Origin: Proteobacteria bacterium ST_bin14
GTDB lineage: Bacteria > Pseudomonadota > Alphaproteobacteria > Sphingomonadales > Sphingomonadaceae
NCBI GenBank assembly: GCA_002083655.1
Contig: MSXR01000032.1
Location: 354-6,050, forward strand
DNA: 5,697 nt
Direction of reading: 5' to 3'
The translations under genes and the position numbers were made by a program. Within the stretch, counting starts at the first letter, position 1. Each line of letters begins with the position of its first letter. The notes beneath the pieces are model-generated. The model saw only the letters and a list, made by a program, of their open reading frames with translations, made no database searches and had not been told where the DNA came from. This document shows, in pieces, positions 1 to 5,372 of the stretch.

Positions 1-2
1 GC

Positions 3-80
3 GCTCACATCATTGTCATCATCATCGCGCTGGCTGCATTGCGCTTGACAGCTCATCCTGCCCTTGATCGTATTTCATAA
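3..80 (+). CDS. Possible C-terminal end of an upstream membrane protein (partial)
   Basis: An open frame enters from the left edge and ends at TAA 78-80, giving 25 residues: a very hydrophobic stretch (AHIIVIIIALAALRL) followed by a short polar tail (TAHPALDRIS). This looks like a last membrane helix plus tail. It lies in the same orientation as, and 39 bases before, the OmpA-like gene, so it could be the preceding operon member. The family cannot be named from so little. Proton-channel (MotA/TolQ/ExbB) proteins are sometimes neighbours of OmpA-type proteins, but nothing here shows that. It may also be chance, because a TTGACA promoter-like hexamer lies inside it at 45-50. Confidence 0.35.
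   Translation, partial: AHIIVIIIALAALRLTAHPALDRIS
45..73 (+). promoter_or_regulatory. Candidate sigma-70-type promoter of the OmpA-like gene
   Basis: There is a perfect -35 hexamer TTGACA at 45-50, preceded by C as is common in alphaproteobacteria. After a 17-base spacer comes a poor -10 (TCGTAT, 68-73), which keeps the first T and the final AT of the consensus. Transcription would start near position 80, about 40 bases before the GTG at 120 and only about 4 bases before the alternative GTG at 84, which would favour the downstream start. The weak -10 and the possible overlap with an upstream coding end keep the confidence low. Confidence 0.3.
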
Positions 81-106
81 CGGGTGCCGCAATTGAGGCG
101 CCGACG

Positions 107-114
107 AAGGAGAG
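107..114 (+). promoter_or_regulatory. Strong ribosome binding site that decides the GTG start at 120
   Basis: AAGGAGAG is a near-perfect Shine-Dalgarno sequence, with 7 bases between AAGGAG and GTG 120. The competing GTG at 84 has only AT-rich, non-purine sequence in front of it. This motif is the main reason for choosing the shorter protein. Confidence 0.6.
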
Positions 115-119
115 ACACC

Positions 120-2021
120 GTGCAGGCATTGTTGCGCGTCATTGTTGGCCTGGCCGTTGTTACCGGCGTGGGTGGGCTCGCTTTCGTTCGTGATGGTGAT
201 CGCTTGTCGGCGGATATTGCGATGAGATCACAGAAGATTGCATCGTCGGCCGGTGATGGATGGGCAAGCACGGCCGTTATTGGCCGTGATGTGCGCCTGA
301 CCGGTAACGCGCCCAGCGCCGAGGCGCGCGACGCTCTGGTCAAGGCGGTCGATGCACTGCCAGGCGTGCGCCGCATCGACGTCGCCACCGGCATCCTCGC
401 CCGCCAATCGCCTTATGAATGGAAACTCGGGCGGCAGGCGAACGATCTGTCGTTGTCCGGGTCAATCCCCTCAGAAGCGAACCGGTTGGCTTTCTCTAGC
501 CTTTTTTCCACCTATTTCCCAACCCTCAAAGTGGCAGATACAACACGTCTGGCCGCTGGCGCGCCGGATAATCTCGGCGCCATGCAGAACTTCGCCGAGG
601 ATGTGATTGCAAATCTTTCTGCGGGCTCTGTCAGTGCCAGTGATAAGGCGCTGACGATCGAAGGTGTTGCCGCATCGCCCGCAGCCTTCGCCGGGCTTCA
701 GGATGTGCTGACGAAATTGCCAGCCGGTGTCACGCTGACGAGCGTCGCGATATCGCCGCCGACTGTCACACCTTATGTGTTTTCTGCCCGCAAGGAGGGC
801 CAGTCTCTCACGCTCGCCGGTCTTGTGCCGTCATTTGCCGCCCGTGACAGCCTGCTGGCTGATATGCGCAACCGTTTCGCTACGATATCCGTGACGCAGG
901 CGTTGCAATTCGCCAGCCCGGCGGCGCTCGACGCCGCGTGGGCTGATAATCGATCCACATTACTCACCCAGTTAATGCGCTTGCGCGATGGCACGTTGTC
1001 GATCAGCGATGGGGTGGTGAGCCTGGCTGGCCTCGCACCTGGCGTCTTTGAGCGCGAGCAGATCCTCGCCGCTCTCGCTAAACTCCCGCCGGGATTGTCT
1101 CTCGGGCGGGTGGCGCTGACGATTCCCGAAACACCACCGGTCGATAATCTCTTTCCGCCCCCTGCTGATGCTGCGGAACCGGTATTTCCTGCCGTGCCGC
1201 CGCCGCAGATCGTAGCGCCGCCGCCACCCGTGCCGCCGCCACTACCCGTGCTGCCGGCGCCGCCGGTTGCGATTGCGCCGCCGCCGCTTCCCGTCGTGGT
1301 GCCATTGGCGTGGGAGGCGGTACGCACGCCCGGCCAGCTTGTCATCACCGGTATCGCCACACCTGCTCTCAAGCAGGCGGCCGGCCGGCTATTTGGCAGC
1401 GGAACGATCGTCGATGAAACCACGACGGGTGGCGATATACCGGCATTGATGGCTGACAAAATTGAAAAGGGCCTGGATTTTCTGGCCCGCCTCGAACATG
1501 GCAGGCTGACGCTGAATGCCTCTGGCATAAGCCTGAGCGGCCACGCGCCTTCGCCTGCCATCCGCGATGAAATCATGGCGGGCATTGCGGCTCTCGCTAG
1601 CGACGCCCTTAAGATAACCGCGATGCTGACCGCGCCTCAGCCGGCTCCCCCGCCACCGCCGCATCGCTGCCAAAGCGATCTTGATGCGACCATTCGCTCA
1701 GGCGTCATCAATTTCGCAACCGGCATTGCTGATCTGTCGCGCTCATCGGAAGCGCGCCTCAAGGCAGTTGCTGACAGCCTGATGCGCTGCACCGAGGCCA
1801 GGCTGGAGATTTCCGGCCATACCGATAATCAGGGCGATCCTGATGAAAACCGGGAATTGAGCGAGGCGCGGGCGCTGGCGGTCGTCGAATGGCTGATTGA
1901 TGCCGGCATTGCGCCTGAGCGGCTGACCGCAGCCGGCTTCGGCGATACCCGACCGATTGCACCCAACGATACGGCTGACGGTCGGGCACAGAACCGGCGC
2001 ATCGAGTTCCGGCTCTACTGA
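120..2021 (+). CDS. Inner-membrane-anchored periplasmic protein with BON-like repeats and a C-terminal OmpA peptidoglycan-binding domain
   Basis: The protein has 633 residues from the GTG at 120. Residues 7-23 form one hydrophobic helix without acidic residues, probably an uncleaved anchor. Next come degenerate BON-like beta-alpha-beta modules starting near residues 58, 110, 178, 230, 300, 407 and 470; the typical form is VxLxGxAPSxxxR followed by LPxG. A spacer with 26 prolines in 60 residues (337-396) separates the fifth and sixth modules. The OmpA domain covers about 517-633: SGHTDN with Asp569, and Arg584 in LSEAR exactly 15 residues later. This matches the Asp271/Arg286 pair with which E. 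coli OmpA binds diaminopimelate in peptidoglycan. Cys517 and Cys557 could form a disulfide. The likely role is to tie the inner membrane to the cell wall. The lack of a membrane aspartate argues against a MotB/TolR-like proton-driven stator. Start choice: AAGGAG at 107-112 lies 7 bases before GTG 120. The in-frame GTG at 84 has no ribosome binding site and would add a tail with six consecutive arginines, mostly rare codons; it remains possible, giving 645 residues. The partner gene follows after 46 bases. Confidence 0.9.
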   Translation: MQALLRVIVGLAVVTGVGGLAFVRDGDRLSADIAMRSQKIASSAGDGWASTAVIGRDVRLTGNAPSAEARDALVKAVDALPGVRRIDVATGILARQSPYEWKLGRQANDLSLSGSIPSEANRLAFSSLFSTYFPTLKVADTTRLAAGAPDNLGAMQNFAEDVIANLSAGSVSASDKALTIEGVAASPAAFAGLQDVLTKLPAGVTLTSVAISPPTVTPYVFSARKEGQSLTLAGLVPSFAARDSLLADMRNRFATISVTQALQFASPAALDAAWADNRSTLLTQLMRLRDGTLSISDGVVSLAGLAPGVFEREQILAALAKLPPGLSLGRVALTIPETPPVDNLFPPPADAAEPVFPAVPPPQIVAPPPPVPPPLPVLPAPPVAIAPPPLPVVVPLAWEAVRTPGQLVITGIATPALKQAAGRLFGSGTIVDETTTGGDIPALMADKIEKGLDFLARLEHGRLTLNASGISLSGHAPSPAIRDEIMAGIAALASDALKITAMLTAPQPAPPPPPHRCQSDLDATIRSGVINFATGIADLSRSSEARLKAVADSLMRCTEARLEISGHTDNQGDPDENRELSEARALAVVEWLIDAGIAPERLTAAGFGDTRPIAPNDTADGRAQNRRIEFRLY

Positions 2022-2041
2022 AAAACTGGCGTCCGGCCAAT

Positions 2042-2065
2042 TGAGGTAAGGGCAAGTGAGGTAAG
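2042..2065 (+). repeat. Short direct repeat TGAGGTAAG in the intergenic gap, second copy carrying the ribosome binding site
   Basis: TGAGGTAAG occurs at 2042-2050 and again at 2057-2065, between the two genes of the putative operon. The GAGG of the second copy (2058-2061) sits 6 bases before the ATG at 2068 and serves as the ribosome binding site. The first copy has no start codon at suitable spacing. It may be a small tandem duplication of the binding site, or chance. Confidence 0.5.
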
Positions 2066-2067
2066 CG

Positions 2068-3036
2068 ATGGTCTATCTGTTTGGTCAGTTATGGCTCTAT
2101 GTGGTGCTTGCTCTGGTTTTGGGCATGGCATTTGGCTGGTGGGCCGCCCTCTCATCGCGCGAATTGCATCGTTCCGTGATCGGGACAGGCACAGCAATCC
2201 TCATCGCTGGTGGTTTGGTGGCCTATGCGCAGGTGATGCGCGGCAAGGCCGGCCTGTGGTGGGACATCTGGATGCTGCTGGTCCTGGCCTATATTGTCGG
2301 CTGCCTCATTGCCTGGCTGCTGGGCATGGTGCTCGGGACATCCGCCACTGCCGCTGCGCCACTCGCCGCGCCCATGCCCATGCCAGCCGCAAAGCCGATG
2401 GCAGCTCCGGTGATGGCTGCCACGCCGGAAATGGCGACAACGCCCGGCCCTGTCGGCATTGCTACCGGGATGGCTGCGAAACCCGCGCCCGCTGCCAGCA
2501 TGCCGCCGCCATCAGGCGCCACGCCGTTTCCAACCGCACCTGTGTTGTTTTCCAACCCCGGCACAGAGATGGCGGGCGAAAAGGGGCAAGGGAAAGCGAC
2601 GACTGCAGTCGCGCCACCAGCCTCCCCGACGCCAGCGGCCATGGCGCCCACGCCAGCACCAGCCGCGATCATGAAGCCGCCGCCGGCGCCGGACAGCGCT
2701 GATGCTGGCGATGAGTTCGATGATACCGATGAATCAATTATCGCTGCCCGCCCGCCGGGCTTGCCGGCACCAAATGGCGGCAAGAAAGACGATCTCAAAC
2801 GCATCAGCGGCATTGGCCGTGTCAATGAGGGCAAGCTGAACGAGCTTGGTATTTTCCATTTTTCACAAATCGGCGCATGGACACCCGCGCACGCCAAATG
2901 GGTCAACAGCCATTTGTCGTTTCCCGGCCGCATTCAGCGCGAAAAATGGATCAGCCAGTCAAGGCAGCTCGCATCCGGCGGCGACACCGAGTTTTCCAAG
3001 CGTGTGAAAGCCGGCAAGGTCCCGACCAGTTCCTGA
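2068..3036 (+). CDS. Three-helix membrane protein with Ala/Pro-rich linker and C-terminal helix-hairpin-helix domain
   Basis: The protein has 322 residues; its function is unknown. Hydrophobic segments lie at about 8-27, 37-56 and 66-89. Arg and His in the first loop (SSRELHRS) suggest that loop is cytoplasmic, which would put the C-terminus in the cytoplasm too. Residues 91-215 are a low-complexity Ala/Pro/Met linker, followed by an acidic patch (DAGDEFDDTDE). Residues 240-322 form a compact domain: DDLKRISGIG, then LNELGIFHFSQIGAWT, then FPGRIQREKWISQSRQLASG and DTEFSKR. This matches the helix-hairpin-helix (DUF4332-like) module known as a C-terminal extension of alphaproteobacterial NuoE and as a fusion to some L21 ribosomal proteins. 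The ISGIG hairpin is the expected nucleic-acid- or protein-contacting loop. There is no iron-sulfur thioredoxin fold, so this is not NuoE. The ATG has GAGG 6 bases upstream, and the 46-base gap to the OmpA-like gene shows no terminator. I infer that the two proteins work together in the envelope; no binding partner can be named. Confidence 0.85.
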   Translation: MVYLFGQLWLYVVLALVLGMAFGWWAALSSRELHRSVIGTGTAILIAGGLVAYAQVMRGKAGLWWDIWMLLVLAYIVGCLIAWLLGMVLGTSATAAAPLAAPMPMPAAKPMAAPVMAATPEMATTPGPVGIATGMAAKPAPAASMPPPSGATPFPTAPVLFSNPGTEMAGEKGQGKATTAVAPPASPTPAAMAPTPAPAAIMKPPPAPDSADAGDEFDDTDESIIAARPPGLPAPNGGKKDDLKRISGIGRVNEGKLNELGIFHFSQIGAWTPAHAKWVNSHLSFPGRIQREKWISQSRQLASGGDTEFSKRVKAGKVPTSS

Positions 3037-3223
3037 AACCCCTCGTCAATCAGGTCTGGCCACGTCAGAGGTAGCCGATTGCCGACACGATTCGGCGTCG
3101 GGCATGCTGCGGAAAACGAGGTCTGGGTTTTCCGATAACGGCATACAAAATCACCCGGACAACAGCCAATCCCGATTCCCTGTAAATGCCATCTGCATGA
3201 GTGCCGATGGCTGGCAGCAGCTG
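3037..3223. other. Non-coding spacer of ordinary base composition, with weak hairpins
   Basis: No credible gene lies here on either strand. An open frame on the minus strand (2934-3284) runs back into the helix-hairpin-helix gene and shows no recognisable domain. Two modest hairpins can form. TGCCGAC at 3080-3086 pairs with 3097-3104 (seven pairs, one bulge). GCCATC at 3188-3193 pairs with GATGGC at 3206-3211. Neither is followed by a T-run, so they are not intrinsic terminators by themselves. Confidence 0.5.
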
Positions 3224-3275
3224 GCGCCGCCATAGCGTTTTGCCCGACGATTTGGTGGCGCTTTTTGTGGTTTTT
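3224..3275 (+). terminator. Probable intrinsic terminator of the OmpA-like/helix-hairpin-helix operon
   Basis: GCGCCGCCA (3224-3232) can pair with TGGTGGCGC (3253-3261) as a 9-bp stem with a single G-U pair. The stem is followed at once by TTTTT (3262-3266) and then a second T5 run (3271-3275). The loop of 20 bases is longer than usual, and the hairpin is 188 bases after the stop codon. The call is therefore likely but not certain. Confidence 0.55.
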
Positions 3276-3321
3276 CTGCAACATTTTTAGTTCGTTTTTA
3301 CTCTGGCGATAAACACGAAAA

Positions 3322-3347
3322 TGTCATGACAGAAGCAAGTTTTGTCA
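3322..3347. promoter_or_regulatory. Operator-like palindrome TGTCATGACA with a third half-site
   Basis: TGTCATGACA at 3322-3331 is a perfect 10-bp palindrome. A further TGTCA half-site lies at 3343-3347, 21 bases (two helical turns) after the first. It stands at the edge of the AT-rich island, far upstream of the porin promoter. No regulator can be assigned; it could be a remote binding site or chance. Confidence 0.3.
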
Positions 3348-3419
3348 GCACGCGGCGACGCCCGTTCATTTTTCAAATGCACAAAAAATATTCAATTTTT
3401 TTATAAGTAAATTATAGTC

Positions 3420-3472
3420 AAATATATGTAACGCAATTGTACATATTTATAAATTATTAAAAAATATATGTA
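3420..3472. repeat. Repeated AAATATATGTA motif within the AT-rich island
   Basis: AAATATATGTA is present at 3420-3430 and 3462-3472, exactly 42 bases apart, or four turns of the DNA helix. A related inverted copy, TACATATTT, lies between them at 3440-3448 and forms a 7-bp inverted repeat (ATATGTA/TACATAT) with the first. In DNA this AT-rich, short repeats arise easily by chance, so an operator role is only possible. Confidence 0.35.
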
Positions 3473-3513
3473 TTACCTAATTTATATCTTAAAAAAAAGA
3501 AGTATATCCATTC

Positions 3514-3530
3514 ACATAATCGAATTATGT
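3514..3530. promoter_or_regulatory. Perfect 17-bp inverted repeat, probable regulator-binding site for the porin promoter
   Basis: ACATAAT and ATTATGT are perfect 7-bp inverted arms around a CGA centre. The site ends 7 bases before the proposed -35 box, so its centre lies near -50 relative to the expected transcription start. That position suits an activator, or a repressor acting from upstream. The shape fits a dimeric helix-turn-helix regulator; the family cannot be told from the site. Confidence 0.45.
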
Positions 3531-3537
3531 CAGAATA

Positions 3538-3565
3538 TTAACAAGATAACTTATGATACTATAAT
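3538..3565 (+). promoter_or_regulatory. Probable main promoter of the porin gene
   Basis: The -35 box is TTAACA (3538-3543, five of six matches to TTGACA). A 16-base spacer follows, then a perfect -10 box TATAAT (3560-3565). Transcription would start near 3572, giving an untranslated leader of about 214 bases. AT-rich DNA upstream could act as an UP element. In a region this rich in A and T a TATAAT can arise by chance; the matching -35 box at good spacing makes the call credible. Confidence 0.55.
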
Positions 3566-3571
3566 TTACAT

Positions 3572-3785
3572 TTTTAAGTTCCGTAAGGGAAATTGAAAAC
3601 CGTAAAATTCGCTCATTCGAATGCTTGGCTAGCCGATCTCGGTTCGCTGTGATATCCGGTTGGTAATTGTTCGTGTGGCGCGATCGAAATTGCCCCAGGT
3701 CCTCTATCGGGCAGTCATCTATCGGTCATATGAATGAGGGACATACGCTCGGTCAAAACGCCGCGAGTGGCGATAGGGGGACTTG
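3572..3785 (+). promoter_or_regulatory. Long untranslated leader of the porin mRNA
   Basis: This is the stretch between the proposed start point and the porin ATG; no small open frame with a ribosome binding site was recognised. It contains two perfect short palindromes, CATTCGAATG (3614-3623) and GGCTAGCC (3627-3634). It also has a TGCCC/GGGCA stem (3691-3695 with 3709-3713), an 8-base direct repeat TCTATCGG (3703-3710 and 3718-3725), and a 4-bp CGCC/GGCG stem (3759-3772) ending just before the ribosome binding site AGGGGG (3775-3780). A long leader gives room for post-transcriptional control, as known for enterobacterial porins, but no conserved riboswitch is recognised. Confidence 0.4.
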
Positions 3786-5318
3786 ATGAGTAACTGGAAA
3801 TTATTTGGATTGGCGGCTTTGGCCAGTTCGCTTCTGTCAGGCACCGCCGCTGTGCGGGCTGCCGATCTGGCTGCTGCCGAGCCAGTCGAGTACGTCAAAA
3901 TCTGTGACGCCTACGGCGCCGGATACTTCTTCATTCCGGGCAGCAATGATACCTGCCTGCGCGTCTCGGGTTATGTGCGCGCCTATTTTTTCTATCAGGG
4001 CCAGAACACGAGCAACGTTATCACCGTCGGTCGTAACGGTGGTGCGGCGGAAATCATAACGCCTACTCTTCTGAACCCGACGAACCTTAACACCGGCTTG
4101 ACGGCAAACGGCGTTGCCGTTGGCGGCGGAACGGGTGCCCAGGCGTTCAGCACGGCCGGGACAGCGGCAGCAAACGCGGCAAATTACAGTTTTTACGGCA
4201 CAACGCAGGCGACGGGTCGTGGCGCTAACACTGTGATATTCGGCAACGCCGAGGCCAACGATCAGTATGTAAGCGGCATTCGTTCCGTTCTGCGCTTTGA
4301 TGCCCGCACCAAGACTCAGTTTGGTATCCTCCGCTCCTTCTTCGAGTTTGCGTCTGACACGAACAACTCTGCGCGCAACGGCACTCCCTTGCAGGTCCGT
4401 TACGGCTTCGTTCAGTTTGGCCCGATCACGGCCGGCGTGACGGATTCCTTCTTCAATTTCGACAATTACCCGAGCGGTTCATTTAACTACATCGGCAGCC
4501 GTACACAGCGCGATCCTGTTCTGGCTTATACCGCGTCGCTTGGCAATGGCTGGTCAGCAACCATTTCGGCGGAAGAATCAGGATCAAAGAACAATAGTAT
4601 TGGCGGCAGCAACGCACAGCTGATTATCGGCGGCGGCGACACCTGGGTGCGTCGTTCGATTCAGTTGCCTGATCTCGTCGGCAATATTCGCCTTGCTCAA
4701 AGTTGGGGTACGGCACAGATCGCCGCCGCCGTCACTCAAAACCGCTTCGCCAACACGACTTGTAACTCGGCAGTCGCTCTTGGTGCCGTTTGTACCGCCA
4801 ACCGCGTAGGCTGGGCAGTAACCGGCGGTATCAACGTCAATTTGCCGACGCTCGCCAAGGGTGATTTCTTCCTGGTCAAAGCAACCTATGCCGAGGGAGC
4901 GACCAATTATCTCGGTCACGTCAACCTCAACCGCAGCTATTTGGCTAACGGCGGCGGAACCAACGACAATACGCTCTCGACGATCACTGGTTTCTCGCTT
5001 TTCGGCGCGTTCAACCATTTCTGGACACCAGCGCTCCGTTCGGTCATCGCGGGTAGCTATTTCAGCCTTGGTGGACGCCCCGGCGCGAATTTTGGCTCGA
5101 ATGTTGCGCTGCTGCGTGATGGCTGGGGTATCAATACCCAGCTTTCCTGGTCTCCGGTTCGTAACTTTGATGTGAGCCTCGAGCTCTTCTATCAGGAAGC
5201 GACGTTTGGCTTCTTTGCCGGTGGCGCGACCGGTGCTGCGGCATTGGGCGTCGGTGCACTGGGATCGGTCAAGGACAGCAATGCCGGCGGCGCACTGCGC
5301 ATCCAGCGTTCGTTCTGA
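3786..5318 (+). CDS. Outer-membrane porin, Porin_2 family (Omp2b/RopA-like)
   Basis: The precursor has 510 residues. It forms a beta-barrel, in this family a trimeric 16-strand general-diffusion pore for small hydrophilic solutes. A signal peptide covers residues 1-25 with a VRA cleavage site, leaving ADLAAAEPVEYVKICDAYG, very close to the mature start of Brucella Omp2 porins. Family marks follow: Cys40 and Cys57 around GAGYFFIPG (likely disulfide), CLRVSGYVRAY as first strand, IRSVLRFDARTKT from 165, RYGFVQFGPITAGVTDSFF from 205, and a final strand LRIQRSF whose terminal Phe is the barrel-assembly signal. A Gly/Ala/Asn/Thr-rich stretch at about 72-160 is probably a long loop and makes the protein longer than Omp2b (about 360 residues). 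Cys326 and Cys336 may brace another surface loop. The ATG at 3786 follows AGGGGG by 5 bases; the adjacent TTG at 3783 is less likely. The gene stands alone, with its own AT-rich promoter region and a strong terminator, as expected for a highly expressed porin. Confidence 0.95.
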   Translation: MSNWKLFGLAALASSLLSGTAAVRAADLAAAEPVEYVKICDAYGAGYFFIPGSNDTCLRVSGYVRAYFFYQGQNTSNVITVGRNGGAAEIITPTLLNPTNLNTGLTANGVAVGGGTGAQAFSTAGTAAANAANYSFYGTTQATGRGANTVIFGNAEANDQYVSGIRSVLRFDARTKTQFGILRSFFEFASDTNNSARNGTPLQVRYGFVQFGPITAGVTDSFFNFDNYPSGSFNYIGSRTQRDPVLAYTASLGNGWSATISAEESGSKNNSIGGSNAQLIIGGGDTWVRRSIQLPDLVGNIRLAQSWGTAQIAAAVTQNRFANTTCNSAVALGAVCTANRVGWAVTGGINVNLPTLAKGDFFLVKATYAEGATNYLGHVNLNRSYLANGGGTNDNTLSTITGFSLFGAFNHFWTPALRSVIAGSYFSLGGRPGANFGSNVALLRDGWGINTQLSWSPVRNFDVSLELFYQEATFGFFAGGATGAAALGVGALGSVKDSNAGGALRIQRSF

Positions 5319-5321
5319 ACC

Positions 5322-5335
5322 TGAGCTTTTGCTCA
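5322..5335 (+). other. Small hairpin just after the porin stop codon
   Basis: TGAGC and GCTCA pair as a 5-bp stem around a TTTT loop, 3 bases after the stop codon. It has no following T-run and sits before the real terminator; it may help protect the 3' end of the mRNA. Confidence 0.35.
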
Positions 5336-5340
5336 ACGAC

Positions 5341-5372
5341 AAATGGCCCGGCATTGCCGGGCCATTTTTTTT
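5341..5372 (+). terminator. Intrinsic terminator of the porin gene
   Basis: A perfect 12-bp stem (5341-5352 with 5356-5367; core TGGCCCGGC/GCCGGGCCA) closes a 3-base ATT loop and runs into eight T residues (5365-5372). It begins 22 bases after the porin stop codon. On the other strand it is followed by only a three-base T-run, so it should work mainly for the porin and less for the convergent transglycosylase gene. Confidence 0.95.

Larger units (their letters stand above)
3361..3600. promoter_or_regulatory. Extremely AT-rich regulatory island upstream of the porin gene
   Basis: Only 49 of these 240 bases are G or C (20%), and 36 of 210 (17%) in 3371-3580, against clearly GC-rich flanking genes. 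It carries several A or T runs (A6 at 3383, T7 at 3396, A6 at 3459, A8 at 3491), which would make the DNA stiff or curved. No open reading frame of note lies inside. It contains the promoter and inverted repeat listed separately. Such islands in front of alphaproteobacterial envelope genes can act as UP elements or as binding ground for MucR/Ros or nucleoid proteins; which applies here is inference. Confidence 0.65.

Noticed and set aside
773..1585. 270-residue open frame on the minus strand
   Set aside because: Antisense of the OmpA-like gene; its Gly-rich run is the reverse of the proline codons of the spacer.
2289..2933. 214-residue open frame on the minus strand
   Set aside because: Antisense of the Ala/Pro linker and helix-hairpin-helix domain; composition is only a mirror of GC-rich codons.
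2068..3036. Reading the three-helix protein as NuoE or as ribosomal protein L21
   Set aside because: Only the C-terminal helix-hairpin-helix module is shared; the thioredoxin-like iron-sulfur fold of NuoE and the L21 core are absent, and membrane helices take their place.
2934..3284. 116-residue minus-strand frame reaching into the intergenic region
   Set aside because: It has no recognisable domain, overlaps the end of the helix-hairpin-helix gene, and starts at the T-runs of the probable terminator without a ribosome binding site.
3361..3600. CRISPR array or replication origin in the AT-rich island
   Set aside because: The repeats are 11 bases or shorter and irregular, without spacers of equal length; no DnaA-box cluster or neighbouring replication gene is seen.
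3783..3785. TTG as start codon of the porin
   Set aside because: The ATG directly after it has a better distance from AGGGGG and gives a normal signal peptide start (MSNWKLFGL).
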